From assembly GCA_021773635.1 (NCBI GenBank), contig JAJFJV010000019.1, positions 62,001 through 126,000 of the forward strand: a stretch of DNA of 64,000 nucleotides. The letters are read 5' to 3'. This document shows, piece after piece, positions 7,448-17,271 of the stretch. The position numbers and the translations under genes are program-made. The first letter of the stretch is position 1; the number at the start of each line of letters is the position of its first letter. The notes beneath the pieces were generated by a model, which saw nothing but the letters and a program-made list of their open reading frames with translations, did not search any database and had not been told where the DNA came from. Source of the DNA: Gammaproteobacteria bacterium. GTDB lineage: Bacteria > Pseudomonadota > Gammaproteobacteria > HK1.

Positions 7448-10315
7448 GTGAGCAAACAAAGCCCCGCTGCCATTCCACCCGCACCGGGCCCTATCCCGGA
7501 TCACGCGCCGGATCGCACCAAATTGCGCGAGATCAAACGGCGCTTTCTGCTTTGCAACCATGAACGACTGGCGCGCACCTTTGGTTTACTAGGTCCGAAG
7601 CAGCAGGAATATCTTTCACTGCTACCGCTGCTTTTCCACTGCAATCATCCCCTGTTTCCAGGTTACGTCAGCAACGACACGCCGGCGGGTATTTCCGATT
7701 ACACACCCGATCGAAAAACCCTGGGGCTGGCGCGCCAAATGGCAAAAAGCTTTGATTTTCGTCGCCATCCGGTGCGCCAGCGCATGATTTACGGGATCTA
7801 TCTTATGGGTAGCAGCGGCACCATTGCCTACTCTCACGAGAGCGATCTGGATATATGGATATGTCATCAACCCGGGCTGAACGCCACCGCAAAGAAGGAG
7901 CTGAAGAAAAAATGTGAGCTGATCAGCCGCTGGGCTGAAAGCGTGGACCTGGAGGTTCACTTCTTTCTCATGGTGGATGAAGAGTTTCGTGCCGGTGGAC
8001 TCAGCGCACTCTCCACCGAAAGCAGCGGTACTGCCCAGAAGCAACTTTTACTCGATGAGTTCTACCGTACCGGCCTGCTGCTCGCCGGACGCTATCCCGT
8101 CTGGTGGCTGGTGCCCCCTGAACAGGAAAAAAATTACGCCCGCTTTGTTGAAGTTTTGTACCACAAACGATTCATAAAAAAGGGTGAATGCCTGGACTTT
8201 GGTCCCGTCAACGCCATCGCACCCGGGGAATTTCTTGGAGCGGCCCTTTGGCAGCTCTACAAGGCGGTCACTTCCCCCCACAAATCCCTCCTCAAGATTC
8301 TCGTCCTGGAGTGCTATGCCACCTCCTTCCCGGATATTGAAACCCTCAGCGTTCGCTACAAAAAAGCGGTCTACGGGGGGAACAACAAGCTGGATGATCT
8401 CGATCCCTATGTGTTGATGCTGGAACTGATCGCAGAACATCTGAACGCACATGAAGATACGGAACGTCTCCAACTTGCCCAGCGCTCCTTTTACTTCAAG
8501 GTGGAAATTCCCCTTAGCCGGCGCTCGACCCTGAAAGAGCGCAGCTGGCGTTATAAATTATTGCAGCGCCTGGCAACACGCTGGGGTTGGGATCAGGCCC
8601 AGCTTCACCTGCTGGATACCCGTGAGCACTGGAAAATCGGGGCGGTTATAGATGAACGCCAACACTTGATCCGCGCCCTCACCCACAGCTACAAGCTACT
8701 CACCCGGGTAGCCGATCAAACTGCGGACAAGAGCATGGTCAGCGACCATGACATGACCGTCCTGGGACGCAAGTTATTTGCCGTCTTTGAACCCAAGGCG
8801 GGCAAGATCGATATCATTAACCAGGGAATTTCCCAGGATCTCACTGAAGCCCACCTGCTCCTGCAGCGCAATAACTCCAGGAAAAGCAGCATGAACTGGA
8901 GCCTGCACCGGGGCATATCAACAACGGATGAAAAAACCCTCGGCACCTCGCTCAAACGCAGTCATTCCCTGCTGGAACTGGTGGCATGGTGCCAGTTTAA
9001 CGGTCTGCTGAGTTCACGCACCCGGCTGAACCTGGAGCCGGCTGACAGCCACCCATCGAGCCGGGAAATCGAACAATTATGCACCGACCTTCGGCGCCAT
9101 TTTCCAAGCTCTCGAGCAGGCCATGCTGCGGTGGAAGAGCTGGAGCGGCCACCACAGCTGCTCCGCGGCGTACTGGTGATCAATCTGGGCGTGGATCCCA
9201 TGGAGCACTACACCCGACAAGGTATGAGCCTTACCAGCAACAAGGTAGACGCCCTGAACTATGGTAATCGCGAGGAAAACCTCGTGCAGACCGTGGACTA
9301 TCTCCATCTGAACAGCTGGGGTGAGCTGATGAACTTCCATTTCAGCGGACTGGAAGGCCTGATGGAATGTCTGTGCAAGTACCTGCGCAGTCTTGGTATG
9401 GACAGTCAGCCTTCGGAAATCCCGGTTGTCTGCCTCTGCTACACCCCGGGATATGCAGAATCCATTAGCTATCGCCTGCGGGATTTGCTGGCCTCCCTTA
9501 CCCACTGGTATCTAAAACCGTCCAGGAAAACACGCCGACGCTACGTACTCCGGGCCCACTCCCAATATCACACCTTCCTGGCGACCGCGGGAAATATCCA
9601 TCCCGAGTTCTCGGGATCCGCCGCAAAACTCAGGACTACGCTACAAGGTGCCAACGAGAAATTCACCACCACGACTTTCGATCCGGCCTCATCGGGCCCG
9701 GGACCACTGGCCGAAATCTTTAAAGTAAACAAGAAGGATGTGGTGCAGTGCTTCTATCTTCGCCAGGGCAATGCGGCCCAGCTCTATATCCTGGACGAAT
9801 TCGGCACGCTGTTTCAGGACCGGGTCCATTTTTTTACCGAGACCGCCCTGCAGCACCATTTCCAACGTTTCTTCAGGGCCATTGGTCAACGCCGAAACGA
9901 GGCAACTGGGCCACTGCGTACTGCCTATTACTTACTTAACAAAAAGGGCGTTCCCACCGCCTATAGCCTGCAGACACGCCCTGTACCGGTAGAGTCTGAC
10001 GCCCCACCACCGCTGCATATTCAGGTCATTGCCCAGGTCATCGGCGGCAAAACGGAATTCACCGTGTACTGCAACGGCAAGGAATTTTCCACGCTGGAAT
10101 ATGGTCAGGAGGTATTTCAGCAGGTCGCAGTATATGTACTGGAACATCGTCATGGCCGGGAAAAATATCCGGTTTACATCACCGACATCGACCTCTCCGC
10201 CCTGCATCTGGAGGACGGCACAGCGGGGGGCTTACAGACTATCCATTACCTCCGCTATAAACGGCGCATTGAGCAGCACCTGAATAGCACGCTGGCGGGC
10301 CTTGAGGAAACCTAG
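7448..10315 (+). CDS. cyaA: Class I adenylate cyclase
   Basis: The product is 955 residues, somewhat longer than the enterobacterial enzyme (about 850). The N-terminal half carries the nucleotidyltransferase-type catalytic motif LMGSSGTIAYSHESDLDIWI, with GS and the paired metal-binding Asp residues near 120-140. The flanking RQRMIYGIYLMG and LEVHFFLM strands are typical of CyaA. The C-terminal half is the regulatory domain. The enzyme makes cAMP from ATP in the cytosol. The start could be TTG 7445 or GTG 7448; the GTG is preferred because AGGAA ends 7 bases before it. It is monocistronic and meets the next, opposite gene tail to tail with a four-base overlap. Confidence 0.95.
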   Translation: MSKQSPAAIPPAPGPIPDHAPDRTKLREIKRRFLLCNHERLARTFGLLGPKQQEYLSLLPLLFHCNHPLFPGYVSNDTPAGISDYTPDRKTLGLARQMAKSFDFRRHPVRQRMIYGIYLMGSSGTIAYSHESDLDIWICHQPGLNATAKKELKKKCELISRWAESVDLEVHFFLMVDEEFRAGGLSALSTESSGTAQKQLLLDEFYRTGLLLAGRYPVWWLVPPEQEKNYARFVEVLYHKRFIKKGECLDFGPVNAIAPGEFLGAALWQLYKAVTSPHKSLLKILVLECYATSFPDIETLSVRYKKAVYGGNNKLDDLDPYVLMLELIAEHLNAHEDTERLQLAQRSFYFKVEIPLSRRSTLKERSWRYKLLQRLATRWGWDQAQLHLLDTREHWKIGAVIDERQHLIRALTHSYKLLTRVADQTADKSMVSDHDMTVLGRKLFAVFEPKAGKIDIINQGISQDLTEAHLLLQRNNSRKSSMNWSLHRGISTTDEKTLGTSLKRSHSLLELVAWCQFNGLLSSRTRLNLEPADSHPSSREIEQLCTDLRRHFPSSRAGHAAVEELERPPQLLRGVLVINLGVDPMEHYTRQGMSLTSNKVDALNYGNREENLVQTVDYLHLNSWGELMNFHFSGLEGLMECLCKYLRSLGMDSQPSEIPVVCLCYTPGYAESISYRLRDLLASLTHWYLKPSRKTRRRYVLRAHSQYHTFLATAGNIHPEFSGSAAKLRTTLQGANEKFTTTTFDPASSGPGPLAEIFKVNKKDVVQCFYLRQGNAAQLYILDEFGTLFQDRVHFFTETALQHHFQRFFRAIGQRRNEATGPLRTAYYLLNKKGVPTAYSLQTRPVPVESDAPPPLHIQVIAQVIGGKTEFTVYCNGKEFSTLEYGQEVFQQVAVYVLEHRHGREKYPVYITDIDLSALHLEDGTAGGLQTIHYLRYKRRIEQHLNSTLAGLEET

Positions 10316-10599
10316 CCCAACAAACTTCCGACTATTGCCGCCCATTCTGTATCGAGATCATCCCTGCACACCGGCCTGCCCGCCCGCCCATACCAGTAAG
10401 CAGCATTGCCCGAATCACCTTCCCGCCGATGCAGGTAAGCGTGTACCCAGGCCGCATCACTCCCACCATCCGCCTGGACCACACGATGCGCGGAGTCCCA
10501 GTCCCCCCGCCCCTCGGTCCATAGCGCCAGAAGCGCAGGGCTCAAGCTTTCGGGGCATGTGGCCGCTGACAGGGATGTACGAAACTGCTGAAGATTCAT
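10312..10599 (-). CDS. Small conserved protein of unknown function
   Basis: The product is 95 residues, with AAGGA 7 bases before the ATG. The centre reads WVHAYLHRREGDSGNAAYWYGRAGR, a conserved pattern in small gammaproteobacterial and betaproteobacterial hypothetical proteins. It has no signal peptide or membrane segment and looks like a compact helical cytosolic protein. It is convergent with cyaA (stop codons overlap at 10312-10315) and divergent from the ion channel gene 33 bases away. No function is assigned. Confidence 0.75.
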   Translation of the reverse strand: MNLQQFRTSLSAATCPESLSPALLALWTEGRGDWDSAHRVVQADGGSDAAWVHAYLHRREGDSGNAAYWYGRAGRPVCRDDLDTEWAAIVGSLLG

Positions 10600-10632
10600 C
10601 GTCTATTCCTTAAATTAAATGCGGGTTGGGCT

Positions 10633-11619
10633 GTGGCCGACAACATCGACAAACCGTCACTACAGAGACGAACCTACCAGATCCTGGAGGTTGCCCGGCC
10701 AGGCGATCGCAGCAGTCGCATAGCAGACATAGCTCTGGTGGCTCTGGTCGCCAGCAATGTGCTGGCGGTTATTCTTGAGTCTGTCGGCTCCCTGGCGCAA
10801 GCCTACGGTACTTTCTTCAGCTGGTTCGAAAGTTTTTCAGTGGCAATTTTCACTATCGAGTATGCTCTGCGCCTGTGGACATGTGTCGAGGATCACCGAC
10901 TCCCGGATCGCCCTCCCCTGTTCGTTCGCCTGCGGTACATGTTCTCGCCGCTCGCGCTCCTCGATCTGGCCGCCTTCCTGCCCTATTACCTGTCCATGTT
11001 CTTTGGCATCGACCTGCGCTTCCTGCGCGCCCTGCGTCTGCTGCGCCTGTTCAAGCTGGCCCGCTACTCTCCTGCATTGTCCCTGGTGGGCGCGGTGTTT
11101 GCCGCCGAGGCACGGGCCTTTGGCATAGCACTCTCGCTACTCGTGGTGGTTATTATCTTTGCCTCCAGCGGAATCTATCTTGCCGAGCAAGCGGCTCAGC
11201 CGCAGGCTTTTAGCAGCATTCCCGCCGCCATGTGGTGGTCGATAGCCACCCTGACCACGGTCGGCTACGGCGATATCACCCCCATTACCACTATCGGCAA
11301 GCTCTTTGGCGCCTGCGTCATGATTGCGGGTATCGGTATGGTGGCTCTGCCTGCAGGCCTGCTGGCTTCAGGCTTTTCCGAGCAACTTCAGCGCCGTCGC
11401 GAACACTTCAGCCGCGAAGTGACTCATGCCCTGAAAGATGGGGTGATTGACGCTGACGAACGCCATTTGCTGAACAAGCTAAGCAAGGAACTGGGCTTCA
11501 GTGAGCAGGAAGCACTGCATCTCCTCGACAGCGTTGCCCGCAACGACGGACATCGGCAGACTCATTGCCCCCACTGTGGTGAGGATCTGCGCTCGGGGAC
11601 GGGGCATCCCCCGAAATAG
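10633..11619 (+). CDS. Voltage-gated-type potassium channel with zinc-ribbon-like tail
   Basis: The product is 328 residues with a six-helix Kv-like layout. S1-S3 lie in about 35-125. S4 carries repeated Arg residues (RFLRALRLLRLFKLAR, 138-153). A pore helix precedes the selectivity filter TVGYGD (about 213-218), and S6 follows. The cytosolic end has an acidic helical segment (HALKDGVIDADERHLLNKL) and a CPHCGEDL motif that could hold half a zinc site. It should conduct K+ across the inner membrane. The start is GTG 10633 with only a weak ribosome site. The gene is convergent with the MFS gene 6 bases away. Confidence 0.88.
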   Translation: MADNIDKPSLQRRTYQILEVARPGDRSSRIADIALVALVASNVLAVILESVGSLAQAYGTFFSWFESFSVAIFTIEYALRLWTCVEDHRLPDRPPLFVRLRYMFSPLALLDLAAFLPYYLSMFFGIDLRFLRALRLLRLFKLARYSPALSLVGAVFAAEARAFGIALSLLVVVIIFASSGIYLAEQAAQPQAFSSIPAAMWWSIATLTTVGYGDITPITTIGKLFGACVMIAGIGMVALPAGLLASGFSEQLQRRREHFSREVTHALKDGVIDADERHLLNKLSKELGFSEQEALHLLDSVARNDGHRQTHCPHCGEDLRSGTGHPPK

Positions 11620-11625
11620 ACCGCG

Positions 11626-12900
11626 CTATAGCCTCGCCTCGGAAGCCCGGCGGGGGATCAAAAGCCATATCAGGGCACCGATCTGCAACGTCAATGCCAC
11701 CGCAAAGGCAGCATGGTAACCCGCCGGCGCGTAGCCCCCGCCCGCCACTGGCGCCCACTGATTGATGATCCCGCCTATGCCCCACTGACCGGCAAAGGCG
11801 AGCATAAAGACGAACACATTGAGACCGGTATTCACACGGCCCGCCAATTCACTGGCAAAGCGCTGGGAAAGCGCCGCATAGGGCAGAATTCCCGCAGTAC
11901 CAAAGAAGCCGAAGGTCATCCATAACAATAGCGGTGAGGTGCCGGGAAATAACACGATGGCCAGTTGGCTGAGCATAAAAATACCCATCGCGGCAACTGC
12001 CACCCGCGCGGTGGAAATTCCCCAGCGGCCCAGATGGGCTGCGAGCATGCCCATACCCAAAAAGCCCGCCACCATGGCGACGCTGATAAGAAACAGATGG
12101 GTCGCCACCGCCGCTCGTGACAGGCCCGCCACATCCGCCAGCCAGGGCCCGGTCCACAGGCCCTGGATAGAGAGAAAACATGTTTGGGAAAGAATGGTCA
12201 GGGGGGCAACGCGCCGAAACAGGGGATGACCGAATACCAATCTCAGCCCCTGCCAGAGGCCGGGAATTGGCACCGCCGTCGATTCGGGCCTGGGCGCCTC
12301 CGGGACCATGGTGTAGACCAGTCCGGCCACCGCCAGGCTGAGCACGGCCAGCAAGCCAAAAACGCCACGCCAGTCCAGTACTCCAAGCAGCATCTCTACC
12401 GGCAGGGTGGCCGCCATCGCGCCCAGCCCACCCGAGGCCATGATGATGCCGTTTACCAGCGGCAGCGTGGAACGGGGAAACCACAGCACCATGGCCTTGA
12501 AGGCCCCCATCAGGCAGGCACTTACCCCAAGACCAATCAGGGCGCGCCCAAGAACCAGGCTGGAAAGCCCTTCCCCAAGGGCAAAGATCGCAGCCCCCGT
12601 GGCGGCAATCAACAGCAGCAGGCTTTCCACCCGGCGCGGGCCAAAGCGATCCAGCAGAAAACCCAGCGGCACCTGGAAGAAGGCAAAGCTCAGGAAATAG
12701 GCACTGCTCAGCAACCCCAGGGCAGCTGCATCCAGACCCAGGGACGCCACCAGATCAGGGGCAATGACCGCATTAATGGTGCGGTACAGGTAGGACAGGA
12801 AATAGCCCGCCGCGAAGGGCACCAACAGGGCCAGCGCCACGCGCGATGGCGGGGCACTCAAGCCGTTAGCTGCGGAGACCACCAGCCCATGTTCGAACAT
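11626..12900 (-). CDS. MFS transporter
   Basis: The product is about 424 residues with twelve predicted membrane helices. The helix 2-3 loop reads [14 protein letters not shown], which is the MFS signature. The start is ATG 12898-12900 (a TTG two codons upstream is open), so it overlaps the end of leuC by 35 bases and is probably co-transcribed with it. There is no clear Shine-Dalgarno, which suggests translational coupling. The substrate cannot be read from the sequence; the overlap with leuC hints at an organic acid or amino-acid-related solute but does not show it. Confidence 0.87.
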   Translation of the reverse strand: MFEHGLVVSAANGLSAPPSRVALALLVPFAAGYFLSYLYRTINAVIAPDLVASLGLDAAALGLLSSAYFLSFAFFQVPLGFLLDRFGPRRVESLLLLIAATGAAIFALGEGLSSLVLGRALIGLGVSACLMGAFKAMVLWFPRSTLPLVNGIIMASGGLGAMAATLPVEMLLGVLDWRGVFGLLAVLSLAVAGLVYTMVPEAPRPESTAVPIPGLWQGLRLVFGHPLFRRVAPLTILSQTCFLSIQGLWTGPWLADVAGLSRAAVATHLFLISVAMVAGFLGMGMLAAHLGRWGISTARVAVAAMGIFMLSQLAIVLFPGTSPLLLWMTFGFFGTAGILPYAALSQRFASELAGRVNTGLNVFVFMLAFAGQWGIGGIINQWAPVAGGGYAPAGYHAAFAVALTLQIGALIWLLIPRRASEARL

Positions 12901-14287
12901 CGACAAAATGGCCGGCGATGGCAGCGGCCGCGGCCATCGCGGGGCTCACCAGATGAGTCCGTCCACCCGGCCCCTGACGGCCTTCAAAGTTTCGATTGGA
13001 GGTGGACGCGCAGCGCTCACCAGCTCCCAGCCGGTCTGCATTCATCGCCAGACACATGGAGCAACCGGGCTCACGCCACTCGAAGCCCGCGGCGATGAAG
13101 ATCTGGTCCAGCCCTTCGGCCTCTGCCTGCTGCTTCACCTTTCCGGAACCCGGCACCACCAAGGCGAGCTTTAGCCGCTCCGCCACCTGCCGCCCCTCGA
13201 CTACCCGGGCGGCGGCACGCAGATCCTCAATGCGTGCGTTGGTACAGGAACCAATGAATACCGTGTCAATTTCAATAGCCGTGATCGGCGTACCCGCTGC
13301 CAGCCCCATGTACTCCAGCGCTCGCTGCATACCGGTCCGGCGTGTCGCATCCACCTCGGCCGCCGGATCGGGCAGGCTGGCAGACACCGGCAACACCATT
13401 TCAGGGGAAGTTCCCCAGGTTACCTGCGGTTCGATTCGGGTGCCGTCGATGTGTAGCTCGCGATCAAAGGCCGCGTCGGCATCACTGCTGAGCTCCGCCC
13501 ACGCCACCACCGCCTGCGTCCAGGCCTCCTCTTGCGGCGCCTGGGGGCGACCCTTCACATAATCGATGGTCTTCTCGTCTACCGCCACCAGGCCGGTGCG
13601 TGCACCCGCCTCGATGGTCATATTGCAGAGCGTCATACGCCCTTCCACGCTGAGGCCACGAATAGCCTCACCGGTATATTCAATGGCAAAACCGGTCCCG
13701 CCGGCGGTGCCCATCTCGCCAATAATCGCCAGTGCGATATCTTTCGCCCCGACACCCTCAGGCACCGGGCCACTCACTTCCACCCGCATATTTTGTGATT
13801 TCTTCATCACCAGACATTGGGTCGCCAGCACGTGCTCCACCTCGGAGGTGCCGATACCGATGGCCAGTGATGCCAATGCGCCATGGGTGGAGGTGTGGGA
13901 ATCACCACACACCAACGTACTGCCCGGCAAGGTAATACCCTGCTCCGGACCAACGATGTGTACGATGCCCTGGCGTGGATCACCCATGCCGTACAACGGA
14001 ATACCGAAATTCCCGCAATTCTCCTCCAGGGTCTCTACTTGCAACCGGGCCACCGGGTCGCTAATACCCTGCTGCTGATTCCGGGTCGGCACATTGTGAT
14101 CCGCAACGGAAAAATTGGCCTCTCGCCGCCACAACTCGCGACCGGCCAGACGCAGCCCCTCAAAAGCCTGGGGCGAAGTCACCTCATGGATCAAATGGCG
14201 ATCGATATAGAGGAGGGTACTACCATCCTCGTTATTACAGACTGCGTGGTCATTCCAGAGTTTGTCGTAAAGCGTCTGTCCCGCCAT
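12866..14287 (-). CDS. leuC: 3-isopropylmalate dehydratase large subunit
   Basis: The product is 473 residues, the normal LeuC length plus a short C-terminal tail (TWAGGLRS) after the usual FVDVR. It starts [11 protein letters not shown] at ATG 14285-14287. [11 protein letters not shown], the iron-sulfur ligands in [13 protein letters not shown] and [11 protein letters not shown], and [12 protein letters not shown] are all intact. It isomerises 2-isopropylmalate to 3-isopropylmalate together with LeuD in leucine synthesis. Unusually, leuD and leuB do not follow; the next gene is an overlapping MFS carrier. The partner genes must lie elsewhere, or this is an extra copy. Confidence 0.95.
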   Translation of the reverse strand: MAGQTLYDKLWNDHAVCNNEDGSTLLYIDRHLIHEVTSPQAFEGLRLAGRELWRREANFSVADHNVPTRNQQQGISDPVARLQVETLEENCGNFGIPLYGMGDPRQGIVHIVGPEQGITLPGSTLVCGDSHTSTHGALASLAIGIGTSEVEHVLATQCLVMKKSQNMRVEVSGPVPEGVGAKDIALAIIGEMGTAGGTGFAIEYTGEAIRGLSVEGRMTLCNMTIEAGARTGLVAVDEKTIDYVKGRPQAPQEEAWTQAVVAWAELSSDADAAFDRELHIDGTRIEPQVTWGTSPEMVLPVSASLPDPAAEVDATRRTGMQRALEYMGLAAGTPITAIEIDTVFIGSCTNARIEDLRAAARVVEGRQVAERLKLALVVPGSGKVKQQAEAEGLDQIFIAAGFEWREPGCSMCLAMNADRLGAGERCASTSNRNFEGRQGPGGRTHLVSPAMAAAAAIAGHFVDVRTWAGGLRS

Positions 14288-14390
14288 GGATGTCTCCGCC
14301 GCCACTGCGGCCACTATAAAAAGGGGCGTATTGTAGCCCAATGACTAAATCGGGATCGGTGCTTAACCAGCGCCATGAGACCCAAAACGC

Positions 14391-14421
14391 AAAAAGGCCG
14401 GGATACTGGCTCCCGGCCTTT
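14391..14421 (-). terminator. Rho-independent terminator
   Basis: An 11-bp perfect stem (AAAGGCCGGGA with TCCCGGCCTTT) closes a 7-base loop. On the minus strand five T residues follow. It ends transcription of the small gene 14484-14765. Confidence 0.85.
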
Positions 14422-14483
14422 GGGTATCACTACTGATCTCGGCTTTTAAAGCACCAACCAGATTCAGAAAGTCCCGATAGCGA

Positions 14484-14765
14484 TCACTCAGGCAATCGCC
14501 TTTTGGCTGCGTGGAGGACCCGTTGATGTTCAAAATAAACCGTAAACTCCGGATAGTGCCAGCGACTAATGGGCGGTTCACCGACGGCGGAAACGATCTC
14601 GGCAGGTTCCCCCCAGCCGGCACGTACGTCGTCCATACTGGCCCCGCGGACAGGTGCTCCTGATAGGGCATCAGCCTTCGCGAGAGGCAGGGTGATTACT
14701 TCGGCAACGGCGAGATCGAAGCTACCAAGGCATGCTAGCAGTACAACTACGGGCAGGATTTTCAT
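14484..14765 (-). CDS. Small exported protein of unknown function
   Basis: The product is 93 residues with a signal peptide (VVVLLACLGSFDLAVA, cleavage near 21). The mature part has GASMDDVRAGWGEP followed by GEPPISRWHYPEFTVYFEHQRV, a layout resembling the small SmpA/OmlA-like fold of periplasmic or lipoprotein factors: a helix, then strands ending in a YF pair. I know close relatives as uncharacterised gammaproteobacterial proteins. It stands alone with its own terminator. Confidence 0.75.
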   Translation of the reverse strand: MKILPVVVLLACLGSFDLAVAEVITLPLAKADALSGAPVRGASMDDVRAGWGEPAEIVSAVGEPPISRWHYPEFTVYFEHQRVLHAAKRRLPE

Positions 14766-14875
14766 GGATCAGAGGATAGAAAAGCCTGCCCCGTTTTTCC
14801 AGCTAACACGACGCCAATCTGCCCTGTAAAGTGTCGAACAATGCACACTAACCGACCTGGCAGGCTCGCTGGCGT

Positions 14876-16042
14876 TCAAGTTCCGGCAACCGGCTTGTCA
14901 TCGGGATGTAACCAGCGCCAGCAAATCAGCAATGCCACGCTGCTGAGAAATGCGGCAACCAGATAAGTGTTCTCCCCACCCAAGCTGCCCCAGAGATAGC
15001 CACTCGCCAGGCTTCCAGCTGCCCCCCCGGCCCCGAAACTCAGGCTGCTGTAGAGCGCCTGGCCCCGTCCCTGCAAGCGACCGGTGAAGAAGCGATGCAC
15101 CAGTTGGATAGCCACCGCGTGATAAATCCCGAAGCTGGCGGCATGGAGTACCTGTGCAGCAATGAGCACCGACAGCTTATCCACAAAAAAGGCCACCAGT
15201 AGCCACCGCACGGCGGTCAACGCAAAGCTCAGGAGAAACAACCGGCGCAAGAGGTAGTGCCCAAACAAACGGTGCATGATCAGAAAAAGCGCCACCTCAC
15301 TGACCACCCCCAGAGCCCATAGCTGACCAATAAGCCCCCGCGGATAGCCAAAATCCTCGAGGTAAATGGAATAGAAGGCGTAATACGGTCCGTGGCTGGC
15401 CTGCATCAGGGCACAGGCGACAAAAAAGGCCATCACCGTGGGTTTCCGGAGCACCCTGAACAATGACTCTTTCGGGACGGGCAACTCAATTTCCGTGACC
15501 CTGGGCGCTATCAGACTGGCAAACCAGATGCCCACGGCGAGGAGAAGCACTACCGATGGCAGCAGACCAATGCCGTAGTGCTCGAGCAGATAACCCAGGG
15601 CCACGACTGCGAGAATAAATCCCACCGAGCCCCAGAGCCGAACCCAGGTATAGCGGTGGCTATGCTCACCGAGGCAATTCAGGGTAATCACCTCGAATTG
15701 CGGCAAGGCCGCGTTCCAGAAAAAACCAAAGGCCGCCAATACCAGTGCCAGTCCCCAGAAAGAATCGCTGAGAAATATCCCGGCGAAGGCAACGGCCGAC
15801 AAAAAAGCTGCGAGACGAATAATCGCCAGCCGATTACCGCGCTTGTCGGCAATCCAGCCCCACACGTTGGGCGCGATGATCTTGGTGACCATAAGGATCG
15901 CCATCAGGGTACCGATGGCGCGCGGCCCGAAATTCAGCGAGGAAAGATAGAGCCCCCAGTAGGGAATCAGGGCGCCCAGGGTGGCGAAATAAAACAGATA
16001 GAAGGCGGATAGCCTCCAGTAGGGTACGCCCGGAGCAACCAA
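14876..16042 (-). CDS. MFS transporter of the HcaT/LacY-like group
   Basis: The product is 388 residues with about twelve membrane helices. The N-terminal GVPYWRLSAFYLFYFATLGA and the NVWGWIADKRGNRLAII loop are typical of the HcaT (3-phenylpropionate permease-like) branch, whose substrates are mostly unproven. The start appears to be TTG 16040-16042 with AGGATAAGAG just upstream. No ATG is suitably placed. It lies 44 bases downstream of aroC on the same strand and could be co-transcribed with it. Confidence 0.85.
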   Translation of the reverse strand: MVAPGVPYWRLSAFYLFYFATLGALIPYWGLYLSSLNFGPRAIGTLMAILMVTKIIAPNVWGWIADKRGNRLAIIRLAAFLSAVAFAGIFLSDSFWGLALVLAAFGFFWNAALPQFEVITLNCLGEHSHRYTWVRLWGSVGFILAVVALGYLLEHYGIGLLPSVVLLLAVGIWFASLIAPRVTEIELPVPKESLFRVLRKPTVMAFFVACALMQASHGPYYAFYSIYLEDFGYPRGLIGQLWALGVVSEVALFLIMHRLFGHYLLRRLFLLSFALTAVRWLLVAFFVDKLSVLIAAQVLHAASFGIYHAVAIQLVHRFFTGRLQGRGQALYSSLSFGAGGAAGSLASGYLWGSLGGENTYLVAAFLSSVALLICWRWLHPDDKPVAGT

Positions 16043-16086
16043 GCTCTTATCCTGCCCGCAAAGGGGTTACGCCGAAGCGCATCCGC

Positions 16087-17184
16087 TCATGGGTGAGCGG
16101 GAATACGCGGAGTTTCCGAATGTACCCCGGCATTCTGGGCGCGATGACGCAACAAGTGGTCGAGCAGCACGATGGCCATCATGGCCTCGGCTATCGGCGT
16201 CGCGCGAATGCCCACGCAAGGGTCGTGGCGACCGTGGGTCACCACCTCCACCGACTCTCCCTGGAGATTCACGCTGCGTGCCGGCAAGCGCAGGCTGGAA
16301 GTGGGCTTCAGGGCAATGCTGGCCACCACATCCTGACCTGAGGAGATTCCCCCGAGGGTGCCACCGGCATGATTGCTGAGAAAGCCTTCCGGGGTAATTT
16401 CGTCGCGGTGTTCCGTCCCCTTCTGGGTGACCGACTCGAAGCCGTCACCGATCTCCACGCCCTTGACCGCATTGATACTCATCAACGCATGGGCAAGGTC
16501 CGCATCCAGGCGGTCAAAGACGGGCTCGCCAAGGCCAGGGGGAACCCCGGTGGCTATCACATTGATGCGTGCCCCGATGGAGTTGCCCTCTTTGCGCAAG
16601 GCATCCATATAAACCTCCAGCTCCGGCACCAAGGCCGCATCCGGGGAGAAAAACGGATTCTGCTCCACCTGATCCCAGTCCAGGGTGGCGGGACGCAGGG
16701 GGCCGAGCTGGGCCAGATAGGCACGGATTTCAATGCCGCAGGACTCGCGCAGGTATTTTTTGGCAATCCCGCCAGCCGCCACCCGCATCGCCGTCTCCCG
16801 CGCCGAGGAACGGCCGCCCCCACGATAATCACGAAGACCGTACTTCTGCTGGTAGGTGTAATCCGCGTGCCCCGGGCGGAACTGCTCACTGATATTGGAG
16901 TAATCCTTGGACTTCTGATCGGTATTTTCAATCAGCAGTCCGATGGGCGCACCGGTGGTCAAACCCTCAAACACGCCGGAAAGGATGCGCACCTGATCGA
17001 GTTCCCGTCGCTGGGTGGTATGGCGGCTCTTGCCCGGACGACGACGCTCCAAATCATCCTGCAAATCGGCCTCAGTCAGCGCCATCCCCGGCGGACAGCC
17101 ATCTACCACGCAACCAATGGCAGGCCCATGACTCTCGCCAAACGAGCTCACCGTGAACAATTTTCCAATGCTATTTCCAGACAT
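16087..17184 (-). CDS. aroC: Chorismate synthase
   Basis: The product is 365 residues, the usual length. It starts [20 protein letters not shown] at ATG 17182-17184, and the family signatures [19 protein letters not shown] and [14 protein letters not shown] are present. It converts EPSP to chorismate with reduced FMN, the last common step of aromatic synthesis. The open frame extends upstream, but that part is non-homologous and covers the divergent promoter region with the CDF gene. In many relatives prmB lies directly upstream of aroC; here prmB sits about 2.9 kb away beyond the insertion-like region 18190-20081. Confidence 0.96.
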   Translation of the reverse strand: MSGNSIGKLFTVSSFGESHGPAIGCVVDGCPPGMALTEADLQDDLERRRPGKSRHTTQRRELDQVRILSGVFEGLTTGAPIGLLIENTDQKSKDYSNISEQFRPGHADYTYQQKYGLRDYRGGGRSSARETAMRVAAGGIAKKYLRESCGIEIRAYLAQLGPLRPATLDWDQVEQNPFFSPDAALVPELEVYMDALRKEGNSIGARINVIATGVPPGLGEPVFDRLDADLAHALMSINAVKGVEIGDGFESVTQKGTEHRDEITPEGFLSNHAGGTLGGISSGQDVVASIALKPTSSLRLPARSVNLQGESVEVVTHGRHDPCVGIRATPIAEAMMAIVLLDHLLRHRAQNAGVHSETPRIPAHP

Positions 17185-17271
17185 GGGCAATAGTGTAGCC
17201 GCTTGCATCGCGCCGTCCCACCACCGGGTGTGGAGAATATCCCCCCGGATGCGGGTTAAGCTGTGGGCGAC

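Noticed and set aside
16083-16100. Terminator at the end of aroC (CCGCTCA/TGAGCGG)
   Set aside because: The stem is perfect, but it overlaps the stop codon and has no T-run on the minus strand.
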